Positions 1 through 7,812 of a DNA stretch of 33,217 bases are shown one piece after another. Where the stretch lies: positions 1 to 33,217 of the forward strand of contig JBKJIQ010000019.1 of the NCBI GenBank assembly GCA_046598395.1, given 5' to 3'. Source of the DNA: JAENVU01 sp046598395 (GTDB lineage Bacteria; Actinomycetota; Acidimicrobiia; IMCC26256; JAENVU01). Within the stretch, counting starts at the first letter, position 1; every line of letters starts with the position of its first letter. Below the pieces are notes generated by a model. That model was not told the DNA's origin. It saw only the letters and a program-made list of their open reading frames with translations, and did no database searches. The position numbers were made by a program, and so were the translations under genes.

Positions 1-333
1 TGGGCCGTGTCTCAGTCCCAGTGTGGCTGGACATCCTCTCAGACCAGCTACCCGTCGTTGCCTTGGTAGGCCATTACCCCACCAACAAGCTGATAGGCCG
101 CGAGCCCATCCCGAAGCGGAATCCATTTCTTCACCTTGCCATGCGACATGGTGAAGACATCTGGTATTAGCACCGGTTTCCCGGTGTTATCCCAGTCTTC
201 GGGGCAGGTTGCTCACGTGTTACGCACCCGTTCGCCACTTTCCACCCAGGCAAGCCCGGGCTTTTCGTTCGACTTGCATGTTTTAAGCGCGCCGCCAGCG
301 TTCGTCCTGAGCCAGGATCAAACTCTCCATCGA
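1..333 (-). rRNA. rrs: 16S ribosomal RNA, 5' portion (gene runs off the left edge)
   Basis: The minus strand reads as the first ~335 nt of 16S rRNA. The complement of the universal 27F site lies at 307-326, which puts the mature 5' end near 333 by E. coli numbering. The complement of the conserved block just before the 338 site lies at the left edge, so the rest of the gene is outside the window. V1 and V2 are present and appear intact. The molecule is the small-subunit rRNA. No protein gene is credible inside this stretch. The leader and promoter lie upstream at 334-786. Confidence 0.98.
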
Positions 334-375
334 GATCGTTGGCCTGCTCATCCGAAGATGAACCGACCGGTGATC

Positions 376-386
376 GGTAAAGAGCC
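376..386 (-). promoter_or_regulatory. boxA antitermination element of the rRNA leader
   Basis: The minus strand reads GGCTCTTTACC, close to the E. coli rrn boxA core TGCTCTTTAACA. It lies ~45 nt upstream of the mature 16S 5' end. BoxA RNA binds NusB/NusE (S10) and keeps RNA polymerase resistant to Rho termination on rRNA. The assignment rests on sequence similarity and position. Confidence 0.65.
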
Positions 387-425
387 GCCTCGCGGGAAAC
401 TGAATCCCGTCTGGCAACTGGCTCC

Positions 426-447
426 ACAGGTTCCCGAAGGATCCTGT
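426..447 (-). other. UUCG-tetraloop hairpin in the rRNA leader
   Basis: The minus strand reads ACAGGATCC-TTCG-GGAACCTGT, a 9-bp stem with one A/A mismatch closed by a C(UUCG)G tetraloop. It sits ~40 nt upstream of boxA. It may be a boxB-like or processing element. It has no T-run, so it is not an intrinsic terminator. Confidence 0.55.
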
Positions 448-516
448 TGAGCATTGATTTAGACATGGATGCTCTCTCACCATCCGGACACACGCGAGAA
501 CGCGAGTGCCAAGGCG

Positions 517-532
517 GTGAGGACATCCTCAC
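517..532 (-). repeat. Perfect 7-bp inverted repeat in the rRNA leader
   Basis: GTGAGGA-CA-TCCTCAC is a perfect inverted repeat with a 2-nt centre. In RNA the outer pairs would form a small hairpin. It lies just downstream (in rRNA sense) of the antitermination-like motif at 547-564, so a role in antitermination or processing is possible but unproven. Confidence 0.4.
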
Positions 533-546
533 TGACTTTTGTGCAT

Positions 547-564
547 CACTGTTCCGTTTTCAAG
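547..564 (-). promoter_or_regulatory. Actinobacterial rRNA-leader antitermination-like motif
   Basis: The minus strand reads CTTGAAAACGGAACAGTG. This resembles the TTTGAGAACTCAACAG-type sequence found in rRNA leaders of Mycobacterium and Streptomyces and linked to antitermination. The match is by recollection of that motif and not by alignment. Confidence 0.45.
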
Positions 565-757
565 GAGCCGCTTGCTCGGCGCCGCCACTCCCGACTGCAC
601 GACCAGGGGTCGCAGCCAGGGGAGCACCGAGCCGACACTCGTCCCCGAAACCCCGATTCCTCAGGGTGCTGCTCTGTTGAGAGCTTCAAGGCGTCCGTGT
701 CAATCCGCTGCGGGCAGGCCGGCCAGAGTGCGCAGGCTTCCCGTGTGCGGAAGCGGG

Positions 758-786
758 ATTATATGGAGAACTGCCTTGTCGGTCAA
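758..786 (-). promoter_or_regulatory. rRNA operon promoter
   Basis: On the minus strand TTGACC (786-781) and TATAAT (763-758) are separated by exactly 17 nt, an almost ideal housekeeping sigma promoter. An A/T-rich stretch lies just upstream at about 796-812 and may act as an UP element. The inferred start is near 751. The promoter points at the 16S gene, as expected for a strong rRNA promoter, and overlaps the divergent small gene's upstream region. Confidence 0.88.
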
Positions 787-796
787 GTCGGAGGGC

Positions 797-802
797 TATT
801 CT
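797..802 (+). promoter_or_regulatory. Putative -10 box for a leaderless mRNA of the gene at 810
   Basis: TATTCT lies 7 nt before the ATG at 810, so transcription would begin at or next to the start codon. No Shine-Dalgarno sequence is present. The upstream region coincides with the opposite-facing rRNA promoter. No convincing -35 is seen at 17 nt. Confidence 0.4.
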
Positions 803-809
803 TTTTCGA

Positions 810-1037
810 ATGGGACGAGCCAATCAGAAGCCGCGCAAGGGAACCGACCACCACCACATGCCGAAGGTGGGGACATCGAATGACATCGCGCAGGAGGCCG
901 CGGCCGAGCGCAGCGCCGTCATGGACGTGATGGGCCTCGGAAACGCCTCCAAGGGCACCCGGACCGCGATCGCGGTCATCGGCACACTGTTGCTGATCGG
1001 CGCGATTGTTGCCCTGATCATCCTCACGCTCCTGTAG
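810..1037 (+). CDS. Small single-span membrane protein of unknown function
   Basis: A 75-residue protein. It has a basic, polar N-terminal half, including an HHH cluster near residue 14, and one hydrophobic C-terminal segment (about residues 52-74, rich in Leu/Ile/Ala). That pattern predicts a tail-anchored or single-span membrane protein. I do not recognise a family. It starts 24 nt beyond the rRNA promoter -35 and points away from it, and ends 32 nt before the convergent tyrS stop. The ATG at 810 is preferred because of the -10-like hexamer 7 nt upstream; an internal ATG near 858 is an alternative. Support comes from its place in an otherwise empty gap and its coherent membrane-protein composition. 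Confidence 0.55.
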   Translation: MGRANQKPRKGTDHHHMPKVGTSNDIAQEAAAERSAVMDVMGLGNASKGTRTAIAVIGTLLLIGAIVALIILTLL

Positions 1038-1069
1038 GAAATCGCACGATCCGCATCAGCGATCCGGCC

Positions 1070-2302
1070 TTACGACTCCACGATCACCCGGGCCCACGCC
1101 CGTCTGCCCACCTGGAGCAAGAGCCCGTCGACGGTCTGGGCCTCCACCTCGACATCGGGATCCGCCACCTTCTCCCCCGCCAGGCGCACCCCGCCCTGTT
1201 CGATCTTGCGCCTGCCCTCCTTATTTGAGGGTACGAGTTCGACCAGCGCGAGGAGTCGGGCCAGGCGCAACGGAAACTCCGCCGCGGAAACACGCCGATC
1301 CGGAACCTCGGTCGGGACGTCGTGGGCCCTGAACACCCGGTCGAACTCGGCCTCGGCCGCGACGCCGGCGCCCTCACCGTGGTAGAGGTCCGCGACAATG
1401 CGTCCGAGCAGGCGTTTCGCGTCCACCGGCGCCAGCGAGCCGTCGGCCAGGGCAGCCACCGTCTCGGTCACGCGGTCCGGGTGCCAGCCGGTGACCAATG
1501 CGAAATACCGAGGCATGAGCAGATCCGGGATGCTCATGAGCTTGCCGAACTGTTCTGCGGCCGGTTCGGAGATCCCCACGTAGTTTCCGAGCGACTTCGA
1601 CATCTTCTTCACGCCGTCGAGGCCCTCAAGCAGGGGCAAGGTCATCACCACCTGGGGCTCCATACCGGCGGCGGACTGCAGTTGGCGGCCCATGAGGTTG
1701 TTGAAGAGCTGATCGGTGCCACCGAGCTCCACATCGGCTCGGACCTCCACCGAATCGGTCCCCTGGAGTAGGGGATACAGCAGCTCCGAAAGGGCAATGG
1801 GCACACCGTCACGGAAGCGGTTCGAGAAGTCGTCTCGCTCCATGATGCGAGCCACGGTGGTGCGCCCGGTGAGCCGGAGGACATCGGCCATGTCCATTCG
1901 CGCCAACCAGTCGGCGTTGTGGACCAGCTCGATCTTCCCTGGCGAGAAGTCCAGCACCGCCTTCACCTGTTCGACGTAGGTCCGGGCGTGGCCTTCCACA
2001 TCCTGGGCGGTCAGCGGCGGACGGGTCGCGGAGCGGCCGCTGGGATCGCCCACCCGGGCCGTGAAGTCACCGATGATCAACACCGCGAGGTGCCCAAGGT
2101 CTTGGAACTGACGGAGTTTGTGCAACACGACCGTGTGGCCGAGGTGGATATCCGACGCGGTGGGGTCGATACCCAGCTTCACCCGCAATGGGCGACCCGT
2201 GGCGAGCTTGGACGCCAGTTCATCGGCGTCGATGCACTGGACCGTTCCGGCGGTCAGGATCCGCAATTGCTCGTCGATCGACAACGCAGAGAGCGGCGGC
2301 AC
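1070..2302 (-). CDS. tyrS: Tyrosyl-tRNA synthetase
   Basis: Class I aminoacyl-tRNA synthetase that charges tRNA-Tyr with tyrosine in the cytoplasm. The 410-residue protein has the HIGH-type motif HLGH (residues 53-56), the KMSKS loop (233-237), the TyrS-typical GGTDQ tyrosine-pocket motif near 195-199, and a C-terminal S4-like RNA-binding domain (roughly the last 60 residues). A GTG at 2302 is chosen as start because the frame upstream looks non-coding and this gives the usual family length of 400-430. No Shine-Dalgarno is seen; a TANNNT hexamer (TACCGT) ends 8 nt before the GTG, so a leaderless mRNA is possible. It diverges from the penicillin-binding protein gene across 49 bp. Confidence 0.95.
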   Translation of the reverse strand: MPPLSALSIDEQLRILTAGTVQCIDADELASKLATGRPLRVKLGIDPTASDIHLGHTVVLHKLRQFQDLGHLAVLIIGDFTARVGDPSGRSATRPPLTAQDVEGHARTYVEQVKAVLDFSPGKIELVHNADWLARMDMADVLRLTGRTTVARIMERDDFSNRFRDGVPIALSELLYPLLQGTDSVEVRADVELGGTDQLFNNLMGRQLQSAAGMEPQVVMTLPLLEGLDGVKKMSKSLGNYVGISEPAAEQFGKLMSIPDLLMPRYFALVTGWHPDRVTETVAALADGSLAPVDAKRLLGRIVADLYHGEGAGVAAEAEFDRVFRAHDVPTEVPDRRVSAAEFPLRLARLLALVELVPSNKEGRRKIEQGGVRLAGEKVADPDVEVEAQTVDGLLLQVGRRAWARVIVES

Positions 2303-2351
2303 GAGTCGACGGTACCAGCGCGTCCCACAATCCGTCGGTGTCTTTGAAACA

Positions 2352-4697
2352 ATGGCGCCAATGAACCGACGCGGACGCCTGATCATCGCGTTCGGCCTGC
2401 TCGTGCTCGTCGCCGCGAGTTGCCGATATACCACCCACCTTCGGCTCCCCGATGAGCAAGCGGTGTCATCGCGGATTCTCTGGGGCGACGGAACCCTGCT
2501 CACCCGGGTTCACGGCGTAGAGGATCGCGATCCCGTGAAGCTCGCCGACATGGCGCCAGTCCTGCCCCGAGCCGTTATCGCGATTGAAGATGCCCACTAC
2601 TACGACCATGGCGGCGTCGAGCTACGCGGCGTCGTACGAGCCGTCACGCACAACCTGGAGCAGGGCCGCGCCGCGGAAGGCGGATCCACCATCACCCAGC
2701 AGTACGTGCGGGCGGTGCTGCTCGGCAACGAGAAGAGTTTGAAGCGCAAACTCCACGAAGCCGTGATGGCGATCCAGATCGAAGACCGCTACTCCAAACA
2801 CACGATCCTCGAGCGCTACCTCAACACCGTCTACTTCGGCAACGGCGCCTATGGAGTGGAAGCCGCGAGCCGCGTCTACTTCGGGAAGGACGCCGCTGCG
2901 CTCGACCTCGGCCAGGCCACGCTGCTGGCGGGGTTGATCCGGTCTCCCACCGATTACAACCCGTATGTGCAGCCCGAGGCCGCGACCGCACGCCGCAACG
3001 ACGTCGTCGAACGCATGCGCATCCTGCACCGCATCACCGAACCGGAGGCAGCATTCGTTCGGGCCCTCCCGCTCGGGGTGATCCCGCTGACCCAGGACGA
3101 GCGATACCCCGCACCATTCTTCGTAGAGAAGGTGAAGAAGTTCATCTTCAACGATCCTCGATTCGGCGCGACCACGGTCGATCGCGAACGGGCGCTCTTC
3201 AACGGCGGGCTCACGATCGAGACCACCCTCGATCCGTCATGGCAACTCGAAGCCGAAACCGCCCTGCACGGCATTCTCACTGACCCCACCGATCCGCCCG
3301 GCGCGATCGTGGCGATCGACCCACGCGACGGCCATGTGCGCGCGTATGCCAGCAGCCAGGACTTCTTCACCACCGACCCAAACTCACGGTTCTTCAACTT
3401 CGCCCACGACGACTTCGCGAATGCTCGTGGTGCAGACGGTCAGCCGACCCGATCGCCGGGCAGCACGTTCAAGCCCTTTGTGCTCACGGCCGCGCTCCAG
3501 GCCGGCATCCCCCTCACCAAGACCTACGACGCACCCGCGAGCATCACGATCCCCCTCCCCGGTCAAGATCCCTGGACCTTGAGCAACTTCGAGACGGGCC
3601 GGGGCTACGGCCGCATCAATCTGACCGACGCCACGGTGAACTCCGTGAACACCGTCTACGGGCAGCTCGTGATGGACGTCGGCGCCCCCAAGGTGGCCTT
3701 CCAAGCCGCGGCGATGGGTATCACCACGAAGCTGGAGACGGACAAGCCGTCGATCGCGATCGGGAGTCAACCGGCGACGGTGTACGACATGGCCTCGGCC
3801 TATGGCGTCCTCGCCGCCGACGGCGTTCGCCACCCCGCGGTGTATGTGACCCGAGTGACGAACCGCTCCGGCGAGGTGCTCTACGAAGCCCATCCGACCC
3901 AGACCCAGGTCGTCCCGCCGAACATTGCGCGCACCGTGACCGGAGTCCTCCAACAGGTCGTGCAACGCGGTACCGGAGTGAACGCGCGCATTGGTCGACC
4001 GGTCGCCGGTAAGACCGGCACGGCCGAGGACTTCTCCGATGCCTGGTTCGTGGGCTACACGCCGGAACTCGTGGCCGCGGTCTGGGTCGGCGAACCGGAA
4101 GGCAACGGGATCCCTATGGTCCCGCCCCGCACGCGCATCCAAGTCATCGGAGGGACATTCCCGGCGCGGATCTGGCAGATCTTCGCGAGCAGCGCGCTCG
4201 CCAACGTCCCGAACGGGAACTTCCCCGAGCCGGATACGGCAACATCATCCACGTCGAGCACGTCGACCACCACCAAGGTCCCGATCGGGCCGGGCCTCGT
4301 GAACGTGGTCGGCATCAGCGCCATCGACGCGATCCAGTCCCTCTCACAGAAGGGCTATCGCGTCGAGATCGTGAACGCACCAAGCCGCCGATACCCGCCG
4401 GGCTATGTCATTGCGCAAGACCCCGCCGCGGGTGCTCCGGTCCGACCGGGTGCCACGATCACGCTCACCGTTGCCACCGGGCGCCCGCGCGTCCTGACGG
4501 TCCCCAACGTGCTCGGGTTGCTCGCCGATCAGGCCGCCGCCGCGATCCGTTCTGGCGGATTCGTGGCCAACGTCATTGTCCAGTCCGAGCCCCCACCCAC
4601 CAGCATTGAAAGTTCCGGGAAAGCCTGGAAGCAGAGCCCCATCTCCGGCTCCGCCGCGGATGAAGGCTCCACCATCAACGTCTGGGTCAACCCGTAA
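2352..4697 (+). CDS. Class A penicillin-binding protein with PASTA domains
   Basis: Bifunctional peptidoglycan synthase anchored in the cytoplasmic membrane. It polymerises lipid II and cross-links stem peptides. The 781-residue protein has an N-terminal hydrophobic segment (about 9-24) ending in AASC, a weak lipobox. A GT51 glycosyltransferase domain follows, with the catalytic-Glu motif IEDAHYYDHGG near 78-88 and GGSTITQQ near 110-117. The transpeptidase domain has STFK (Ser371/Lys374), SVN (431-433) and KTG (554-556). A Ser/Thr-rich linker (~629-642) leads to two PASTA-like repeats. ATG 2352 is chosen because the membrane anchor follows; ATG 2361 is also possible. Its TAA directly abuts the stop of the convergent downstream gene. 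Confidence 0.95.
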   Translation: MAPMNRRGRLIIAFGLLVLVAASCRYTTHLRLPDEQAVSSRILWGDGTLLTRVHGVEDRDPVKLADMAPVLPRAVIAIEDAHYYDHGGVELRGVVRAVTHNLEQGRAAEGGSTITQQYVRAVLLGNEKSLKRKLHEAVMAIQIEDRYSKHTILERYLNTVYFGNGAYGVEAASRVYFGKDAAALDLGQATLLAGLIRSPTDYNPYVQPEAATARRNDVVERMRILHRITEPEAAFVRALPLGVIPLTQDERYPAPFFVEKVKKFIFNDPRFGATTVDRERALFNGGLTIETTLDPSWQLEAETALHGILTDPTDPPGAIVAIDPRDGHVRAYASSQDFFTTDPNSRFFNFAHDDFANARGADGQPTRSPGSTFKPFVLTAALQAGIPLTKTYDAPASITIPLPGQDPWTLSNFETGRGYGRINLTDATVNSVNTVYGQLVMDVGAPKVAFQAAAMGITTKLETDKPSIAIGSQPATVYDMASAYGVLAADGVRHPAVYVTRVTNRSGEVLYEAHPTQTQVVPPNIARTVTGVLQQVVQRGTGVNARIGRPVAGKTGTAEDFSDAWFVGYTPELVAAVWVGEPEGNGIPMVPPRTRIQVIGGTFPARIWQIFASSALANVPNGNFPEPDTATSSTSSTSTTTKVPIGPGLVNVVGISAIDAIQSLSQKGYRVEIVNAPSRRYPPGYVIAQDPAAGAPVRPGATITLTVATGRPRVLTVPNVLGLLADQAAAAIRSGGFVANVIVQSEPPPTSIESSGKAWKQSPISGSAADEGSTINVWVNP

Positions 4698-5120
4698 CTA
4701 CTCGACGGTGCGGCTGTCGCCCTCGCGGACGCGGCGGGCGAGGCCGGAGAGCAGGCGCTCCGTCATGGCTGGGAGTTCGCCCACCAGCCGCTTGAAGCTC
4801 TTGGCGTCCAGCACACCAACGGTTGCGGAACTGGCAGTGATCACATCGGCGTTGCGCGGCGCGGGATCGAGCACGGCCAACTCGCCGAACCAGTCGCCCG
4901 CGCCGAGCGTTGCGGTGCGACGGCCGTTGCGGTGCACGGTCGCGGTGCCGTCGATCAAAACGTAGAACGTGTCGCCCGCTTCACCTTGTCGCACCAACAT
5001 CACGCCCTCGGCCACATCGTGGATCCCCAGCGCCTTCGCCACGACCTTGCGCTCTTTGGCCGACAGGTGCGAGAACAGCGGTACCGCTGATAAATGCGCG
5101 GCAACGTCATCGATCTTCAA
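4698..5120 (-). CDS. Cyclic nucleotide-binding domain protein (stand-alone)
   Basis: A 140-residue Crp-type cNMP-binding domain with no DNA-binding or enzymatic domain attached. The phosphate-binding cassette is visible: FGE (78-80) followed by an Arg at 89 that normally contacts the cyclic phosphate. The start is TTG, supported by a strong AAGGAGG Shine-Dalgarno 7 nt upstream. It begins 18 nt after the P450 stop, so it looks like the last gene of the extended arginine transcript. Stand-alone domains of this type can sense cAMP or serve as adaptor subunits; the partner here is unknown. Its stop codon abuts the penicillin-binding protein TAA with no spacer. Confidence 0.85.
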   Translation of the reverse strand: MKIDDVAAHLSAVPLFSHLSAKERKVVAKALGIHDVAEGVMLVRQGEAGDTFYVLIDGTATVHRNGRRTATLGAGDWFGELAVLDPAPRNADVITASSATVGVLDAKSFKRLVGELPAMTERLLSGLARRVREGDSRTVE

Positions 5121-5138
5121 CGTCGTTCCTCCTTGGGT

Positions 5139-6353
5139 TCACACGGACACGGGTAGATGGGTCAATCCGCGCAACACGAAGCGACCGTTGTAGGTCAGAG
5201 CGTCCGTTGCGAGGGCGAGATCAGGGAAGCGACGGAACAACGCGGGGATCGCACTGCGGCCTTCGAGACGCGCGAGCGCGGCGCCGAGGCAGTGGTGCAC
5301 CCCGCTGCCGAACGACACGTGCGCGGCCGCGCCGACCCGACCGAGGTCAAGGCCATCTGCCGTGGGACCCCACTTCCCAGGATCACGATTCGCGGCGGCC
5401 AGACCAGTCAGGGTGAAGGCTCCGTTCGGGATCACGACATCGTCGATCGTGATCTCCCGGGTCGTGACGCGGCCGGAGAACTGCACCGGCGGGTCATAGC
5501 GCAAGAGTTCCTCAATGGCGTTCTGGTCGAGGCTCTGATCGGTGCGCAACCGTGCCGCCTGATCCGGATTGCGCAGGAGTGCAAGCGTGCCGTTCCCGAT
5601 CAGGTTGACCGTGGTCTCATGGCCCGCCACGTAGAGCAGGATCACCTGATCGATGAGTTCCTGCTCGTCGAGCATGTCGCCTTGGTCCTCGGCCGCGATC
5701 AGTGCGCTCAAGAGCGCACCGTCGGGCCGCGACCGCTTGGTCGCAATCACTTCCTCCACGTAGGCCGTCATCGCGTCGCCCGCGTTCAGCGCGGCGTCGA
5801 ACTCTTCGATGGTAAAGATCGGATCGAGCGTCTTCACCATCGCGCCCGACCACGAGCGGAGATCATCTCGACGATCTGTGGGCATCCCCAACATCTCCGA
5901 GATCACGGTGAACGGAAGCGGAAATGCCAGATCGGCGATCACGTCCATGCCGCCCTGTGCCTCAGCGGCTTCAAGCGCATCGTTCACCAGCTGCGCGCAG
6001 AGCGGCGCGAGCTCCTCGACGGTCTTCGGCGTAAAGGCCTTAGCGACGAGCCGCCGGAGTCGGTCATGGTCGGGCGGGTCGAGGGTCAACATCGAGCGAC
6101 TCCCCCGGCTCCGATCGCCCGCCCGCTCGAGCATCTCCGCTTCCATCGGAAACGGCATCTCGCCATTCCGGGCCTCGACGCTCAGCGTGGGGTCGCGCAA
6201 GATCGCCAGAACATCGTCGTAGCGGGTGAGCACCCACGGCCCGAAGGGCGTGAGGTACACCGGCGCGGTTTCGCGCAGTGACGCGTAGTGCGGGTAAGGG
6301 TTCGCGGGGAAGTCGGGATCGAATGGATTGAACGAGACTTCCGAGACCGTCAC
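5139..6353 (-). CDS. Cytochrome P450 monooxygenase
   Basis: A 404-residue soluble bacterial P450, the usual length for ferredoxin-dependent actinobacterial enzymes. Visible marks are the I-helix oxygen-activation motif AGHETT (243-248), the K-helix ExxR (Glu282/Arg285) and the heme loop FGSGVHHCLG with the thiolate ligand Cys355. The GTG start lies 10 nt after the argH stop, without a clear Shine-Dalgarno, suggesting translational coupling. No ferredoxin or reductase gene is adjacent, so the electron donors must be encoded elsewhere. The substrate cannot be read from the sequence; macrolide, terpene and fatty-acid P450 classes share these motifs. Confidence 0.95.
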   Translation of the reverse strand: MTVSEVSFNPFDPDFPANPYPHYASLRETAPVYLTPFGPWVLTRYDDVLAILRDPTLSVEARNGEMPFPMEAEMLERAGDRSRGSRSMLTLDPPDHDRLRRLVAKAFTPKTVEELAPLCAQLVNDALEAAEAQGGMDVIADLAFPLPFTVISEMLGMPTDRRDDLRSWSGAMVKTLDPIFTIEEFDAALNAGDAMTAYVEEVIATKRSRPDGALLSALIAAEDQGDMLDEQELIDQVILLYVAGHETTVNLIGNGTLALLRNPDQAARLRTDQSLDQNAIEELLRYDPPVQFSGRVTTREITIDDVVIPNGAFTLTGLAAANRDPGKWGPTADGLDLGRVGAAAHVSFGSGVHHCLGAALARLEGRSAIPALFRRFPDLALATDALTYNGRFVLRGLTHLPVSV

Positions 6354-6363
6354 GGCTGTGAGG

Positions 6364-7782
6364 CTAGGACGACCACGGCCGGTCTGTCTGCGTGGCCACG
6401 GTCACACACCATGCTTGCTCGCGTTCGAGCAGGGACTGCGCCGCCTCGAGTTGCGGGCCGAGCGGAACCGGACCGCCGCCACCGGGCGTGGTTCGATTCG
6501 AGACCGCCGCGCCCGCATCGAGCAGCGCGACGCCATCGGTGCCGAGGCGAGAATCGGCGCCGACCAGATCCACGAGGTCACCTTCACCGTCGATCGCGCG
6601 GCGCACGAGATCACCGACAATCGCATGCGCGTCGCGGAAGGGGGTCCCGGCTCGCACCAGATATTCGGCCAGATCCGTGGCCGCGAGAAACGGACTGTCG
6701 GCACCGCGGCGCATCGCCCCGGCATCGAAGGCGATCCCCGCGAAGAGACCGCTCAATGCCATCAGCGACGCCAGCAGTGTGTCGACGGCATCGAAGAGCG
6801 GCTCCTTGTCTTCCTGCAGGTCACGGTTATACGCGAGCGGTAGCCCCTTCAACGTGGCCAGGAGACCGGCGAGATCGCCGATGACCCGCCCGGCCTTGCC
6901 GCGCACCAGCTCCGCCACATCGGGGTTCTTCTTCTGCGGCATCATCGACGAGCCCGTGGAGAACGCGTCGGGCAATCGCACGAACGCGAACTCCGCGCTC
7001 GACCACAACACGATCTCTTCACCGATACGCGAGAGGTGCACCTGCGCGAGCGCGGCCGCGAATACCGCCTCGGCTACGAAGTCGCGGTCCGATACGGCGT
7101 CGAGCGAGTTCTCGAACCGCCGCGAGAAGCCGAGAAGTTCGGCGCTGCGATCCGGGTCGATTCCCAGACTTGACCCCGCCAACGCGCCCGCACCGAGTGG
7201 CGACACATCTGCCGCGCGTTCCACTGCCTGCCACCGCTGCACATCACGGCCGAGCGCCCAGACGTGCGCGAGGAGATGATGCGCCAGGAGTACCGGCTGT
7301 GCGTGCTGCAAGTGGGTATAGCCCGGCAGCGACACATCGTTGCCGGCTTCGGTAGCGCGCGCTACCAGCACGGACTGCAGTTCGTGCAGCGCCCCGACCA
7401 CCTCGCGCGCGGCGCGCCGAGTCCAGAGTCGCAAATCGGTCGCGACCTGATCGTTGCGACTCCGCCCGGTGTGGATCTTGCCACCGACCGGCCCGGCCAG
7501 TTCCGTGACGCGTCGCTCCACCGCGGTGTGGATGTCCTCATCGGTCTCGACGAAGACGAACGAATCCGCGCTGAGTTCTTCCGCCACGGTCGCCAACGCG
7601 GTGAGCAGGGTGTCGCGCTCGGCCTCGGTGAGGAGCCCAACCTCCGCAAGCATGGTCACATGCGCACGCGACCCTTCGATGTCTTCGGGCGCGAGGCGAC
7701 GATCGAACGCCAAACTCGCCGACAACGCCATCAAGGCATCCGCCGGACCGTCGGCGAAGCGCCCGTGCCACAACGTGCTCAT
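6364..7782 (-). CDS. argH: Argininosuccinate lyase
   Basis: Last step of arginine biosynthesis: argininosuccinate is cleaved to arginine and fumarate in the cytoplasm. The 472-residue protein carries the fumarase/aspartase superfamily signature GSSMMPQKKNPD and the TGRSRNDQVATD motif near the N-terminus. The ATG at 7782 has a G-rich Shine-Dalgarno (GAGGGGGG) close upstream. It follows argG after 30 nt and is followed by the P450 gene after 10 nt. Length and motifs match the family with no sign of damage. Confidence 0.98.
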   Translation of the reverse strand: MSTLWHGRFADGPADALMALSASLAFDRRLAPEDIEGSRAHVTMLAEVGLLTEAERDTLLTALATVAEELSADSFVFVETDEDIHTAVERRVTELAGPVGGKIHTGRSRNDQVATDLRLWTRRAAREVVGALHELQSVLVARATEAGNDVSLPGYTHLQHAQPVLLAHHLLAHVWALGRDVQRWQAVERAADVSPLGAGALAGSSLGIDPDRSAELLGFSRRFENSLDAVSDRDFVAEAVFAAALAQVHLSRIGEEIVLWSSAEFAFVRLPDAFSTGSSMMPQKKNPDVAELVRGKAGRVIGDLAGLLATLKGLPLAYNRDLQEDKEPLFDAVDTLLASLMALSGLFAGIAFDAGAMRRGADSPFLAATDLAEYLVRAGTPFRDAHAIVGDLVRRAIDGEGDLVDLVGADSRLGTDGVALLDAGAAVSNRTTPGGGGPVPLGPQLEAAQSLLEREQAWCVTVATQTDRPWSS

Positions 7783-7812
7783 CTTTTCCCCCCCTCTCTC
7801 ACGAAACGACTT

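Larger units (their letters stand above)
334..751 (-). other. rRNA operon leader (transcribed spacer upstream of 16S)
   Basis: About 420 nt separate the inferred transcription start near 751 from the 16S 5' end. No convincing protein gene is present. The stretch contains a boxA-like element (376-386), a UUCG-capped hairpin (426-447), a perfect short inverted repeat (517-532) and a sequence resembling actinobacterial rRNA antitermination leaders (547-564). Part of it probably also pairs with the sequence downstream of 16S to form the RNase III processing stem, but that partner lies outside the window. Confidence 0.75.

Noticed and set aside
2118..2351. Longer N-terminus for the penicillin-binding protein
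   Set aside because: It is antisense to tyrS and lacks a membrane anchor before the true one; ATG 2352 puts the hydrophobic anchor near the N-terminus.
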